From Microtetraspora glauca (lineage in GTDB: Bacteria > Actinomycetota > Actinomycetes > Streptosporangiales > Streptosporangiaceae): a stretch of 64,000 nucleotides of DNA. The stretch spans positions 372,001 to 436,000 of the forward strand of contig BBYL01000008.1 in assembly GCA_001570385.1 (NCBI GenBank). The letters run 5' to 3'. The notes under the pieces are model-generated. The model had not been told where the DNA came from and searched no databases. It worked only from the letters and a program-made list of their open reading frames with translations. Numbering within the stretch: position 1 is the first letter of the stretch; the number at the start of each line of letters is the position of its first letter. Both the position numbers and the translations under genes were made by a program. This document shows positions 1 through 7,343 of this stretch, piece after piece.

Positions 1-413
1 ACGGTTTCGGACATCGTAAGGTTTGGCCGTTGCGCGAGGACGACGACGTCGCCGAGGTCCTCGCCCCACCAGGACGGCGGCGTGCCTGGCGGTGGTGGAG
101 GCCCCGTTATCGAGATGTCACCCAGCCAGGCTCGTTCGGTGCCGAGTGCCTCGGTGGGCAGCCGATCGAGCAGGTCGGCTAGCGCGCCGTCCGGGGTGCA
201 GCCGACGAGCGTGAACCGCTCCCGCGGCCGCGGCGGCAGGTCAACGAACAGTCCTTCGATCTCCGCGCACAACCCCAGCGGGATGTCGTCCTCGTAGGAG
301 CCCTCAAAGCCGACGTCGCCAAGGAGCAGCCAGCGCGGGCCGACCGGATGCTCCCACGTCCACCGCCGCTGGTCTGGCGAACGGTCAGCTCCGGGACCGG
401 CGCTCGTCGTCAC
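1..413 (-). CDS. Hypothetical protein, C-terminus cut by window edge
   Basis: A continuous minus-strand frame with strong G/C at third codon positions runs from a GTG at 413 off the left edge of the window. The visible ~137 residues are soluble and acidic, with segments such as GPRWLLLGDVGFEGSYEDD and ALADLLDRLPTEAL. I recognise no domain. The reading frame is supported by codon usage rather than homology, and the GTG start is a guess because no clear ribosome binding site is visible. It faces away from the GNAT remnant at 445, so the two are divergent neighbours. Confidence 0.45.
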   Translation of the reverse strand, partial: MTTSAGPGADRSPDQRRWTWEHPVGPRWLLLGDVGFEGSYEDDIPLGLCAEIEGLFVDLPPRPRERFTLVGCTPDGALADLLDRLPTEALGTERAWLGDISITGPPPPPGTPPSWWGEDLGDVVVLAQRPNLTMSET

Positions 414-444
414 CCCGCGACCCTACCGGCTGGAGGCGCCACGG

Positions 445-704
445 ACGGGGGCAGGTTCGTGGGCAGCCGAGCGCTCGCCCTGCTCTTGGAATCGGTTCGC
501 GTGCGGCCCCTGTTCGCCCGCGCCGCGAGTGACAATGTGAGATCGCTCAAGGTGCTGCAGAGGGCAGGATTCGCGATCATAGGCACGGAGATCTCGTCCG
601 CCAACGGGCGAAATAAGGAGATCGAGGAAACGATCCTGCGCCTCGACGAGCCCGCGAAGACCGCGCCATCCGATGCGTCGAGCGGAGAGAGGCAGACTTA
701 CTGA
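445..704 (+). pseudogene. GNAT acetyltransferase, C-terminal remnant
   Basis: The translated segment (GRFVGSRALALLLESVRVRP, then ARAASDNVRSLKVLQRAGF and a terminal EIEETILRLDE) matches the last third of RimJ/RimL-type GNAT N-acetyltransferases: acetyl-CoA binding helix, the 'N-x-x-S-x-x-V-L-x-x-x-G-F' strand and the C-terminal strand. The upstream part of the frame, before about 445, does not look like a GNAT, so the N-terminal half is gone. The family is clear. The original substrate cannot be told. Confidence 0.7.
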
Positions 705-832
705 TCCCGGCAGAGTCGGAAGTTGCTAGACGGGACCAGACGCGCGACTCGCGGCAGACGAGTGCGCTTGGACGACAGGCCCTGGGACATCGTGCTGCGC
801 GAGCCGAATCGTCATCTGGCGCGATCAGGCGC

Positions 833-1795
833 CTACGGGGTCAGGACGATTCTCCCGAAGACCTCGCCAGCGTCCATCTTCTGGTGTGCCAGCACGGCGT
901 GCTCCAGCGGCAGCACCTCGTGCACCACCGTCTGGAGCTCGCCACGATCCGCGGCGGCGAACTGCTCCATCCTCACGGCACGTCGAGCGGACTCCGCTAC
1001 CGTCGCGGCGCTGAAGGTGGCGAAGGACATCGACTTCTGGAATGCCGCCATCAACCTCGTGCCGAAGTCTGCCGGCGGCTGGCCCCCGACTGCGCCGACA
1101 ACCACGAGTCGACCGTTGGGGTTGAGCCTGTCGAATAACGAAGGCATGTCTTCACCTGCTACGACGTCGATGATGACGTCGTAGCCCGGGGGATCGTCCG
1201 GCCTTCCTGCTCCCGAACGGTCCAGCACGTGGGTCGCACCGAGTTCGCGCAGTCGACGGCCACGCTCAGGGGAGGAGGTGGTGACTGCCACGGCGCTGGC
1301 ACCACCGCGAGCCGCGAGCTGGACCGTCATGATCCCGATGCTGCCGGCCGCGCCGCGTACCAGCACGGTCTCGCCCGGAGAGAAGTGAGCATGGGCGAGA
1401 CCGAAGTGGGCCACGACCCCGGAGCTCCCGAGCGTCACGGCGTCGACAGCGGAAAGGTTCGCCGGGAGGGTCAGGACCTCTCCGATCGGCGCGATCGCCT
1501 GCTCGACGTAGCCGCCGCCTGTACCGGTGAACGCCCACACGCGCTGCCCGACCCATGCGGGGTCGACGCCATCGCCCACCGCAGTCACCGTCCCCGCCAC
1601 CTCGCCGCCTGGGACATGACCCTTCCGGAAGCCGTAGGCGGCGAGAGCCCCGCTTCGGATCATGACGTCGACGCCTCCGACGCCGATCGCCTCATTGACG
1701 ATCAACACTTGTCCCTGAGCGGGAGCCGGTGCAGGGATGTCGGTGACTGCCAGCCCATCGGGACCCCCGAACTCCTCGATCGCAACTGCCTTCAC
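833..1795 (-). CDS. NADPH-dependent quinone oxidoreductase-like MDR protein
   Basis: A 320-residue protein of the zinc-free medium-chain dehydrogenase/reductase superfamily. The N-terminal GroES-like domain has the typical MKAVAIEEFGGPD start and the HVPGGEVAGTVTAVGDGV strand. The Rossmann domain carries VLVRGAAGSIGIMTVQLA around residues 145-162, the AxGxxG-type NADPH motif. The zinc-ligand cysteine and histidine sets of alcohol dehydrogenases are absent. It therefore probably reduces quinones or enones with NADPH. It is divergent from the TetR regulator at 1895, with an inverted repeat between them, which suggests TetR controls it. Length fits the family. Confidence 0.88.
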   Translation of the reverse strand: MKAVAIEEFGGPDGLAVTDIPAPAPAQGQVLIVNEAIGVGGVDVMIRSGALAAYGFRKGHVPGGEVAGTVTAVGDGVDPAWVGQRVWAFTGTGGGYVEQAIAPIGEVLTLPANLSAVDAVTLGSSGVVAHFGLAHAHFSPGETVLVRGAAGSIGIMTVQLAARGGASAVAVTTSSPERGRRLRELGATHVLDRSGAGRPDDPPGYDVIIDVVAGEDMPSLFDRLNPNGRLVVVGAVGGQPPADFGTRLMAAFQKSMSFATFSAATVAESARRAVRMEQFAAADRGELQTVVHEVLPLEHAVLAHQKMDAGEVFGRIVLTP

Positions 1796-1858
1796 TGTTG
1801 TCCCTTCGTGAGCTCAATCAAAGCCGTCGTTAAGCGACCCCTGGCTGCTTGGAACGCT

Positions 1859-1878
1859 AACGGACGCCGACGTCCGTT
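1859..1878. promoter_or_regulatory. Inverted repeat, probable TetR operator
   Basis: AACGGACG-CCGA-CGTCCGTT, 8-bp arms with a 4-bp spacer, lies 16 bp before the GTG start of the TetR gene and inside the divergent intergenic region with the oxidoreductase. TetR-family repressors commonly bind such palindromes at their own promoter. The role here is inferred from position and symmetry only. Confidence 0.45.
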
Positions 1879-1894
1879 TAGCTAAAGTGAGAGA

Positions 1895-2464
1895 GTGATC
1901 GACCGTTTGCCTCAGACGCTGCGTTCGGACGCACTGGACAACCGCGAGCGTATCCTCGACGCGGCTCGGGTACTGTTCGCCGCCGAAGGCATGGACGTGC
2001 CGATGCGCGAGATAGCCCGGCGCGCCGGGGTCGGCCCCGCCACCCTGTACCGCCGCTTCCCCACCAAGCAGGCGCTGGCCACCGAGGCTTTCACAGAACA
2101 GATGTATGCGTGCCATGCCATCGTCGAGGAGGGGCTCGCCGATCCGGATCCGTGGCCCGGCCTGTGCCTCGTGATCGAGAAGCTTTGTGAGCTGCACGCA
2201 CGAAACCGGGGCTTCACCACGGCGTTCACCTCGGCCTTCCCCCACGCCATGGATCTCGCCGCGGTGCGCGAACAGGCGCTCACCTCGCTCGCCGAGCTCG
2301 CGCGCCGTGCCAAGGACAGCGGCCGCCTGCGGCCCGACTTCGTCCTGGACGACCTCATCCTCATGCTGATGGCCAACGGCGGCCTGCACGCCACATCGAC
2401 AAACGCCCGGGTTGCCGCCTCCCGACGTTTCGCCGCGCTCGCGATTCGGGCGTTCCAAGCTTGA
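1895..2464 (+). CDS. TetR/AcrR family transcriptional repressor
   Basis: A 189-residue regulator. The N-terminal HTH occupies residues ~15-60 (NRERILDAARVLFAAEG, then MREIARRAGVGPATLYRRF, then PTKQALATEAF), the classic TetR layout. The C-terminal half is an all-helical ligand-binding and dimerisation domain. Translation starts at a GTG. The gene is divergent from the MDR oxidoreductase, with a palindrome at 1859-1878 in the shared promoter region, so the likely role is ligand-responsive repression of that oxidoreductase and of itself. The ligand is unknown. Confidence 0.92.
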   Translation: MIDRLPQTLRSDALDNRERILDAARVLFAAEGMDVPMREIARRAGVGPATLYRRFPTKQALATEAFTEQMYACHAIVEEGLADPDPWPGLCLVIEKLCELHARNRGFTTAFTSAFPHAMDLAAVREQALTSLAELARRAKDSGRLRPDFVLDDLILMLMANGGLHATSTNARVAASRRFAALAIRAFQA

Positions 2465-2684
2465 CCGGCCTCACCGCGAAGCTCCATAGTCCGGTCGGAT
2501 TCTGCCTCACCCTCACGAAAGCCGAGTCAAAGGGCGCTGTGGTGCGATTCCCGCGTCGTGGTCGTCAGCGCTGTCATCGGCATATCAACTCCGGATCGCG
2601 GCAGATGAGTGCGTTCGCTGGCAGCCAGCAGTCGCCATGGCGACCTCAGTGCCGAGGGTGTGCCGTGCACCCGTCCGCGTCCTG

Positions 2685-3322
2685 TCATTCAGCCACCCTG
2701 AGGATGACGTCGACGCAGGCGTTCACCCGCCCCTCCACACGTTCCCGGGGGAGGCACGCCTTCACGTTCTGCGACGCACGAGAGATATTCGCAGGTGTGG
2801 TCATGCCGATGATCACGACGCCAGAGATAGACATCACGGCGTCCCTGGCGAGCACAGCCGCGCGACCCGGTAGGCCTTCCACCCTGGCAAGCGCTCCGGC
2901 TATCGAAGGAAGCGTGCTGTCGGCAAGGACATGCCGAGCCGCTTCCTGACGAGTGCCCCGTCGTTCATTCTGAGCAACCCGTCCATGCACCAGACTTCTT
3001 CAGTTACCTCCCCAAGCCGCGCATCCCATGGTCGGACCGGCCTGGGGATCAAATAGTGAGTCCCCTTCGGGGCAAGATGCGCGCCCAGATACTCAAGGGC
3101 CTGAGGTTTTGAGCCTCCACGAAGGAGATCGGCCTCACGGCACAGCTCCATCATCGTGGGAGTGTCCACAGCTCTGACTGTGTGGGCCGCTTGGGTACAC
3201 GGGTGCCGTAAGTCCGATCGATGGCAGTTGGCCATGGAAGGAACCACATGGTCACCAGGTTGCCAGGGGATTCGACCTGCGACACGATGGCCGTTGCTGT
3301 CACTGGAGATCAAAAAGCCCAC
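2685..3322 (-). pseudogene. Decayed minus-strand gene, family uncertain
   Basis: Two overlapping minus-strand frames (3322 to about 2900, and 2990 to 2685) appear to be halves of one former gene joined by a frameshift near 2900-2990. The last part reads MSISGVVIIGMTTPANISRA, which loosely resembles the C-terminal strand-helix of aldo/keto reductases, but too little is conserved for a firm call. The whole 2465-3300 stretch has weak codon bias, and I see no intact gene in it. Confidence 0.3.
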
Positions 3323-3404
3323 CGGGCCATGATCGACTTGGGCGTTCTTGCTGTTCAGAGATGTGGTCAGGGGCAGGGTCGAACTGCCGACCTTCCGCTT
3401 TCCA
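3306..3404 (-). repeat. Partial copy of tRNA-Phe 3' half plus its terminator
   Basis: This stretch copies 8826-8920. It holds the tRNA-Phe 3' half, from the acceptor strand (complement of ggtcaggggcagggtcgaac) to about the anticodon stem, and the downstream hairpin with its T-tract and the 'gttcttgctgttcagaga' spacer. The 5' half of the tRNA is missing, so it cannot encode a functional tRNA. A tRNA 3' half repeated ~5.5 kb from the intact gene, with an integrase remnant between them at 8017-8189, is what remains after site-specific integration. I read it as the distal attachment site. Confidence 0.6.
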
Positions 3405-3732
3405 GACGGACCGACCGCGCTGCTCGGCTCAACCGATGCGAGGCCAGAAGGCTGCGGACGGCCGCTGCCGTGTGCCTGTGGTGGCCGACGTTGACGTCAG
3501 ACTCGCCAGCTCCGCCTCCTCGAAGATGCTCCTCCGCAGCGACAGCCCAGGCGAAGACAACAGACGCCGGGGTGATGACGTACATCGTCGTCAAGATAAC
3601 GAGACATGATCCCGGCCGTCCCGGGCTGGCCGCTCGGCGCCTTCAGCCCCTCCCGCTCAACCGGACGAGGGTTCTGCGCGGAGAGTGATTCGAATTCTTG
3701 AGCCCCACAGGGCGGACGCTTACGCTCTCGCC

Positions 3733-4167
3733 ATGCCCGTGATCGCCGTGTTCGCCACTCTGCTGGTCGTTGTCGTGCTCCTCGCCAGGCGTCGGCTGGC
3801 GGTGGTGACCGTACGAGGGGAGAGCATGGTGCCGGCGTTGCGGCCCGGCGACCGGTTGCTGGTGTTGCGCGGGAAGGCAGTCAGGCGCGGGCAGATCGTG
3901 GTGCTTGAGCCGATCGGGCCGGGGATGCGGTGGCGCGAGGGACCGCTGCCCAAGGTCGCGGCCGCCGAGTGGGTGGTCAAGCGGGTCGCGGCGCTGCCGG
4001 GTGAACCGGTGCCGCCGGAGTGCCCCGGGCTGCCCTCCACGGTGCCGCCCGGAAAGCTCGTGGTGCTGGGCGACGGGGAGGTCAGCGCGGACTCGAGATT
4101 GTGGGGGTTTGTACCAACTGACCGTGTTTTGGGGGTCGTCCTACGCACCCTTGTTAGTACGTCTTAA
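3733..4167 (+). CDS. S26-family signal peptidase
   Basis: A membrane-anchored type I signal peptidase of 144 residues, small for the family but typical of accessory actinobacterial forms. An N-terminal transmembrane helix (residues ~3-18) precedes box B, VRGESMVPALRPGDRLLV, with nucleophile Ser31. The general base lies in EWVVKRVAALPGE (Lys83). The C-terminal segment VVLGDGEVSADSRLWGFVP is the box E equivalent (GDN/SxDSR). An in-frame ATG lies upstream at 3685, but the ATG at 3733 puts the anchor at the N-terminus. It is followed by an ArsR regulator, a Cys-rich peptide, a MauE-like and a thioredoxin-like gene, so a dedicated role in maturing that exported peptide is plausible (inference). 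Confidence 0.85.
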   Translation: MPVIAVFATLLVVVVLLARRRLAVVTVRGESMVPALRPGDRLLVLRGKAVRRGQIVVLEPIGPGMRWREGPLPKVAAAEWVVKRVAALPGEPVPPECPGLPSTVPPGKLVVLGDGEVSADSRLWGFVPTDRVLGVVLRTLVSTS

Positions 4168-4217
4168 CAGTCGCATACTCCATTATGTCCGGACGTTTCT
4201 GACAACGGGGCTGGGAT

Positions 4218-5090
4218 ATGCGTCTGGTCTTTTCTGCCGCAGGACTGGCCGCGACGACCTTCACCATCTCCCCGCTGCACCACACCCTGTTCGCCGCCCT
4301 GTGCCTGCATCATCCCGGCTTCGCCGTACCCGGATCGCCGTGGCGGGATCTGGCGCGCAGAACGCCCGCCAGGGCCATGCCGTTCGTGCGACGTGTCCAC
4401 CACGCGCCGCACAGCGTGTCCGGCTTCCTCTGGGCCGACCTGCCGCTGCCACCCGGGGTGGGCACGCTCAACGACGAGCTCGACGTCCAGCCCGGTCTCG
4501 GCGACGTCGCCGACGCGCTACGCGCCTTCTATGCCAGCTGCGTGGCCCCGGAGTGGGACGCGATACGCCGCCGCCTGAGTGCGCACGTGAACCGCTATTC
4601 CGAGCTGATCTGCGTGCGGGGTTTCGGCCGCACGCTGCCCAGGCTCACCCCCAGGCTGAGCTGGTACGGCTGCGCCCTGCAGATCGACACCTCGGGCATG
4701 TGCCCGTCGCCGGTGGAGCTCGGTGACGGGGGCGTGGCGTTCTCGCCGCTGATGTGCGCCAGCCGCTGCTTTCTCGCGCTGGCGCCGCCCCGCGGCGACC
4801 GCAGGGCCGTCATCGCCTATCCGGTCAGCGACGAGGGCCCCCAGCGCCCCGCGTCGGTGGACGCCCTGGCCCAGGTCGTCGGGCAGGCTCGCGCCAGGGT
4901 CCTGCGCTCGATCGGCGGCGGATTGGCGACCGGCGAGCTGGCCAGGTCGCTGGCGGTGAGCGCCTCCACGGTGTCCGAGCACGTGACGGCGTTGCGGCTG
5001 GCGGGGCTCGTGGACACCTACCGCGAGGGCCGGGCGGTGCGGCACGTGCTCACCTCGCTGGGGCACGAGCTCCTCAAATACAGTGCCTGA
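4218..5090 (+). CDS. ArsR-type winged-helix regulator with large N-terminal domain
   Basis: A 290-residue protein. The last ~65 residues form a winged helix (GGGLATGELARSLAVSAST, then VSEHVTALRLAGLVDTYREG, then RHVLTSLGHELL) of the ArsR/SmtB type. The N-terminal ~220 residues match the domain preceding such wHTHs in actinobacterial DUF5937-type regulators (start MRLVFSAAGLAATTF). No metal-binding CxC motif is seen, so it probably senses a ligand or redox cue rather than metal. It lies between the signal peptidase and the Cys-rich peptide gene on the same strand and is the obvious candidate regulator of the unit. Confidence 0.82.
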   Translation: MRLVFSAAGLAATTFTISPLHHTLFAALCLHHPGFAVPGSPWRDLARRTPARAMPFVRRVHHAPHSVSGFLWADLPLPPGVGTLNDELDVQPGLGDVADALRAFYASCVAPEWDAIRRRLSAHVNRYSELICVRGFGRTLPRLTPRLSWYGCALQIDTSGMCPSPVELGDGGVAFSPLMCASRCFLALAPPRGDRRAVIAYPVSDEGPQRPASVDALAQVVGQARARVLRSIGGGLATGELARSLAVSASTVSEHVTALRLAGLVDTYREGRAVRHVLTSLGHELLKYSA

Positions 5091-5186
5091 TTTGTCGCAT
5101 TTCGGTGGTGGTCCGAAAGGATTGCCCCTCCCCTGACCCGGTGGCGATGATCAGGCCGATACAGCCCCTCTCACCCAGGAGGTCGG

Positions 5187-5366
5187 ATGACTCGCACGCT
5201 GAAGGCATTGGGCGACCGGATGCTCGGCGCCATACTGCCCGCCGCCACCGCGGACGCCGCGGCGTGCCCCTACGAGTGCTGGTGCCACCGCTGGCTCGAC
5301 CACAGCGCGTGGACCTGCACGCGGTCGAACTGCACGACCTACGTGTCCTGCTACGAGTGCTGCTGA
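5187..5366 (+). CDS. 59-residue cysteine-rich peptide, candidate exported precursor
   Basis: A small gene behind a perfect AGGAGG (5177-5182) four bases before ATG. The peptide has a basic N-terminus, a short hydrophobic stretch (RMLGAILPAATADAAA) resembling a leader or short signal sequence ending in an Ala-rich site, and then 33 residues holding eight cysteines (C27, C31, C33, C44, C49, C55, C58, C59) plus four aromatic Tyr/Trp residues in spaced CxxxC and CxxCC patterns. Eight cysteines could form four disulfides or bind metal. The next genes encode a MauE/DoxX-like membrane protein and a CxxC thioredoxin-like protein, the set used elsewhere to make disulfides in exported proteins. No homologue is recognised. 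Confidence 0.7.
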   Translation: MTRTLKALGDRMLGAILPAATADAAACPYECWCHRWLDHSAWTCTRSNCTTYVSCYECC

Positions 5367-5434
5367 CCCTCCACACCCCGCCCGCGGCCCCTCCGCAGGG
5401 GGTCGTGGGCGGACCCCACCTGTGAAGGAGTGCC

Positions 5435-5932
5435 ATGCCGTACATAGAGCTGGGCTGCAGGGCCGTGCTCTGCCTCGTCTTCCTGGCCGCGCTGGCGGGC
5501 AAGGCCACGGGCTGGCGCGCCTTCATGTCCTCCGTCCCCGGTCTGGCTCCCGGCCTGCCCGCCGCGCCGGTCGCGGTAGCCGTACTGGCCGGTGAGAGCG
5601 CCGCCGTGGCGCTGCTCGTCCTGGGCGAGCGCGCGGGATTCGTGCTGGCCGCCGTGATGCTGGCGGCTTTCGCCACCGCGATTCTGCTGGCCCTGCGCCG
5701 CGGCTCCGCCGCCACCTGCCGGTGCTTCGGCGTCACCGCCGCTCCGCTGAGCCGCGCCCAGATCGTGCGCAACCTGCTTCTGATCGCGGTCGCGGTCACC
5801 GGCTGGGTGATGCCGGGCGGGAGCGTCGAACTCGCCGGGGTGGCGCTGGCGCTGGTCGCCGCCGCGGTGCTCGCCGCCGTGCTCGTGCTCTTCGACGACC
5901 TCGCCGACCTTCTCATGGAGAGGAACCTCTGA
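5435..5932 (+). CDS. MauE/DoxX-like redox membrane protein
   Basis: A 165-residue protein with four or five predicted transmembrane helices (residues ~7-24, 45-62, 66-86, 110-127 and 132-153). The fold and opening (YIELGCRAVLCLVFLAALAGKATG) match the MauE family, which supports disulfide formation during methylamine dehydrogenase small-subunit maturation and occurs widely beside thioredoxin-like genes. A conserved CRCFG motif sits at residues ~94-98. Its TGA overlaps the ATG of the thioredoxin-like gene (TGATG at 5930-5934), so the two are translationally coupled. No methylamine dehydrogenase genes are present. The local Cys-rich peptide is the likely client (inference). Confidence 0.8.
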   Translation: MPYIELGCRAVLCLVFLAALAGKATGWRAFMSSVPGLAPGLPAAPVAVAVLAGESAAVALLVLGERAGFVLAAVMLAAFATAILLALRRGSAATCRCFGVTAAPLSRAQIVRNLLLIAVAVTGWVMPGGSVELAGVALALVAAAVLAAVLVLFDDLADLLMERNL

Positions 5933-6417
5933 TGCCGTACGTCATCGCAGCCCTGGTCATCGTGGGCGTCGTGAGCGCGCTCAACCTGGTGCTGACGCTC
6001 GCGGTGATCCGCAGGATGCGCCACGCCGGGCAGCATGCCGCTCCCTCGGGGCCACCGCTGCTGCCGTTGGGCTCGACCGTCCCCGACGTGCGCGGGATCA
6101 GGCGGCCCGCGGTGATCGGCTTCTTCGACACCGAGTGCCAGGCCTGCCCCGGGCAACTGCCGCCGTTCCTCCAACTCGTCGCCAATGCGGGCTACTCCCC
6201 CTCGCAGGTACTCGCCGTCGTGTCCGGCCCCGACGGGGAGAGCTACGCGGACACGCTGCGCGGCAGCGCCACCGTGATCACCGAGCCCACCAACGGGCCG
6301 GTCTGCCTGGCCTTCCCCAACTCCGCCTTCCCCGCCTTCTACCTGCTCGACGACTCCGGCCGGATCAGGTCGCGCGCGGTCACCGTGGCCGGGCTTGGCG
6401 CCCCCGTCACCGCATGA
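5932..6417 (+). CDS. TlpA/redoxin-like membrane-anchored thioredoxin-fold protein
   Basis: A 161-residue protein with an N-terminal membrane anchor (residues ~2-27) and an extracytoplasmic thioredoxin fold. The active site is FFDTECQACPGQLPPF with CxxC at C69/C72. The cis-Pro region is the FPNSAFPAFYLLDDSGRI segment. The CQAC dipeptide is not the usual CPPC or CGPC. It is translationally coupled to the MauE-like gene upstream, as in many actinobacterial MauE-TlpA pairs, and should act as oxidant or isomerase partner outside the cytoplasm. The gene ends ten bases before an IS3 relic. Confidence 0.82.
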   Translation: MPYVIAALVIVGVVSALNLVLTLAVIRRMRHAGQHAAPSGPPLLPLGSTVPDVRGIRRPAVIGFFDTECQACPGQLPPFLQLVANAGYSPSQVLAVVSGPDGESYADTLRGSATVITEPTNGPVCLAFPNSAFPAFYLLDDSGRIRSRAVTVAGLGAPVTA

Positions 6418-6426
6418 CCCACGATG

Positions 6427-6650
6427 TGAAGCGCTCCGGCTTCGGTGGAGGCTCGTTCCCTTGAGAGGATCGAGTCATGGCAGCCAAGTCCGCCAGCGGA
6501 ATGGGTCGAGTGGTTCAACACCACCCGTCTGCATTCCTCCATCGGCAGCATTCCGCCGGATGAGTACGAAGCCCTCTACTACGCTCAACACCAGTCCAGC
6601 GAACTCGTTGGAATCAACTCCTGAGGTCTCCACCGAAGCGGGGCGGTTCA
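6427..6650 (+). mobile_element. Internally deleted IS3-family relic
   Basis: The left end (TGAAGCGCTCCGGCTTCGGT, continuing GGAGGCT) and the right end read on the complement (TGAACCGCCCCGCTTCGGTG, continuing GAGACC) are imperfect terminal inverted repeats of an actinobacterial IS3-family element. Only the ends, the first codons of orfA (ATG at 6478) and the last ~40 codons of orfB remain, giving a ~224-bp relic. No clear 3-4 bp target duplication is visible (atg versus gtc). It sits immediately after the thioredoxin-like gene. Confidence 0.65.
6497..6624 (+). pseudogene. IS3-family transposase OrfB C-terminal remnant
   Basis: The frame reads AEWVEWFNTTRLHSSIGSIP followed by PDEYEALYYAQ and a TGA. 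This is the conserved C-terminus of IS3-family DDE transposases (WFNxxRLHSxIGxxxPxEYE), which carries no complete catalytic triad here. It is the only coding part left in the relic at 6427-6650 and is certainly non-functional. Confidence 0.78.
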
Positions 6651-6677
6651 GTCGGTGCCGTCTGGCAGACTGCCGCC

Positions 6678-7046
6678 ATGCTTGATCACTTGTCGATTCA
6701 GTGCGGAGATCTCGTCAAGAGCGCGGCCTTCTACGACGCTGTTCTGGCGCCGCTCGGCGGCCGACGGATCATGGAATTCGGTCCAGTCATCGGATACGGC
6801 GTTGACCGCCCCACGTTCTGGATTGGCCAGCAGTCGACCGGCGACGGTTTCCGCGAGTCGCACATCGCTTTCACGGCAACCGACCGCCAGTTCGTCGATG
6901 CCTTCTTCGCCGCGGCCATCGGCGCCGGCGCGGAGGTCCTGCATGAGCCGCGAGTCTGGCCGGAGTACCACCCGGACTACTACGGCGCCTTCGTACGCGA
7001 TCCCGATGGCAACAACGTCGAGGCAGTCTGCCACCAATCCCGCTGA
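6678..7046 (+). CDS. VOC-family glyoxalase-like protein
   Basis: A 122-residue single-module vicinal oxygen chelate protein. It opens MLDHLSIQCGDLVKSAAFYD with His4 as the first metal ligand and ends GAFVRDPDGNNVEAVCHQ with Glu115 as the last, the standard HxE arrangement with paired beta-alpha-beta-beta-beta units. Typical roles are dioxygenase, glyoxalase or resistance binding protein. None can be singled out. It lies just after the IS3 relic and has no obvious operon partner. Confidence 0.85.
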   Translation: MLDHLSIQCGDLVKSAAFYDAVLAPLGGRRIMEFGPVIGYGVDRPTFWIGQQSTGDGFRESHIAFTATDRQFVDAFFAAAIGAGAEVLHEPRVWPEYHPDYYGAFVRDPDGNNVEAVCHQSR

Positions 7047-7343
7047 ACTCACCGCTTCATCCACGCTCCGGAGCACGCATGCGCGTCCCACCAACATGCC
7101 CGCTTCTGTCGCAGAGGGTGCGGGCTGATCGAGATCCTTTGAACGCATCACCTGTCAGGACAGAACGACAGGGCTCGAGGAACCCGGTCGCCCATCTGCA
7201 TCCGGTCGACGAAACTGTGCCGATGCATCACGCCGACCTCGAAATGCCGACTCTCCATCGGGACGGGTCTGTGGCCGGCGATGAGTCTGGGATGCTGCGC
7301 CGGTCTACCTACCGATACCGCCTGACTCGAAGGGATCACCACG

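Noticed and set aside
723..1184. Plus-strand 153-codon frame
   Set aside because: Shadow of the minus-strand MDR oxidoreductase, and contains no domain pattern.
5074..6174. 366-codon minus-strand frame
   Set aside because: Antisense to the peptide, MauE-like and thioredoxin-like genes, and low-complexity Ala/Ser/Thr-rich.
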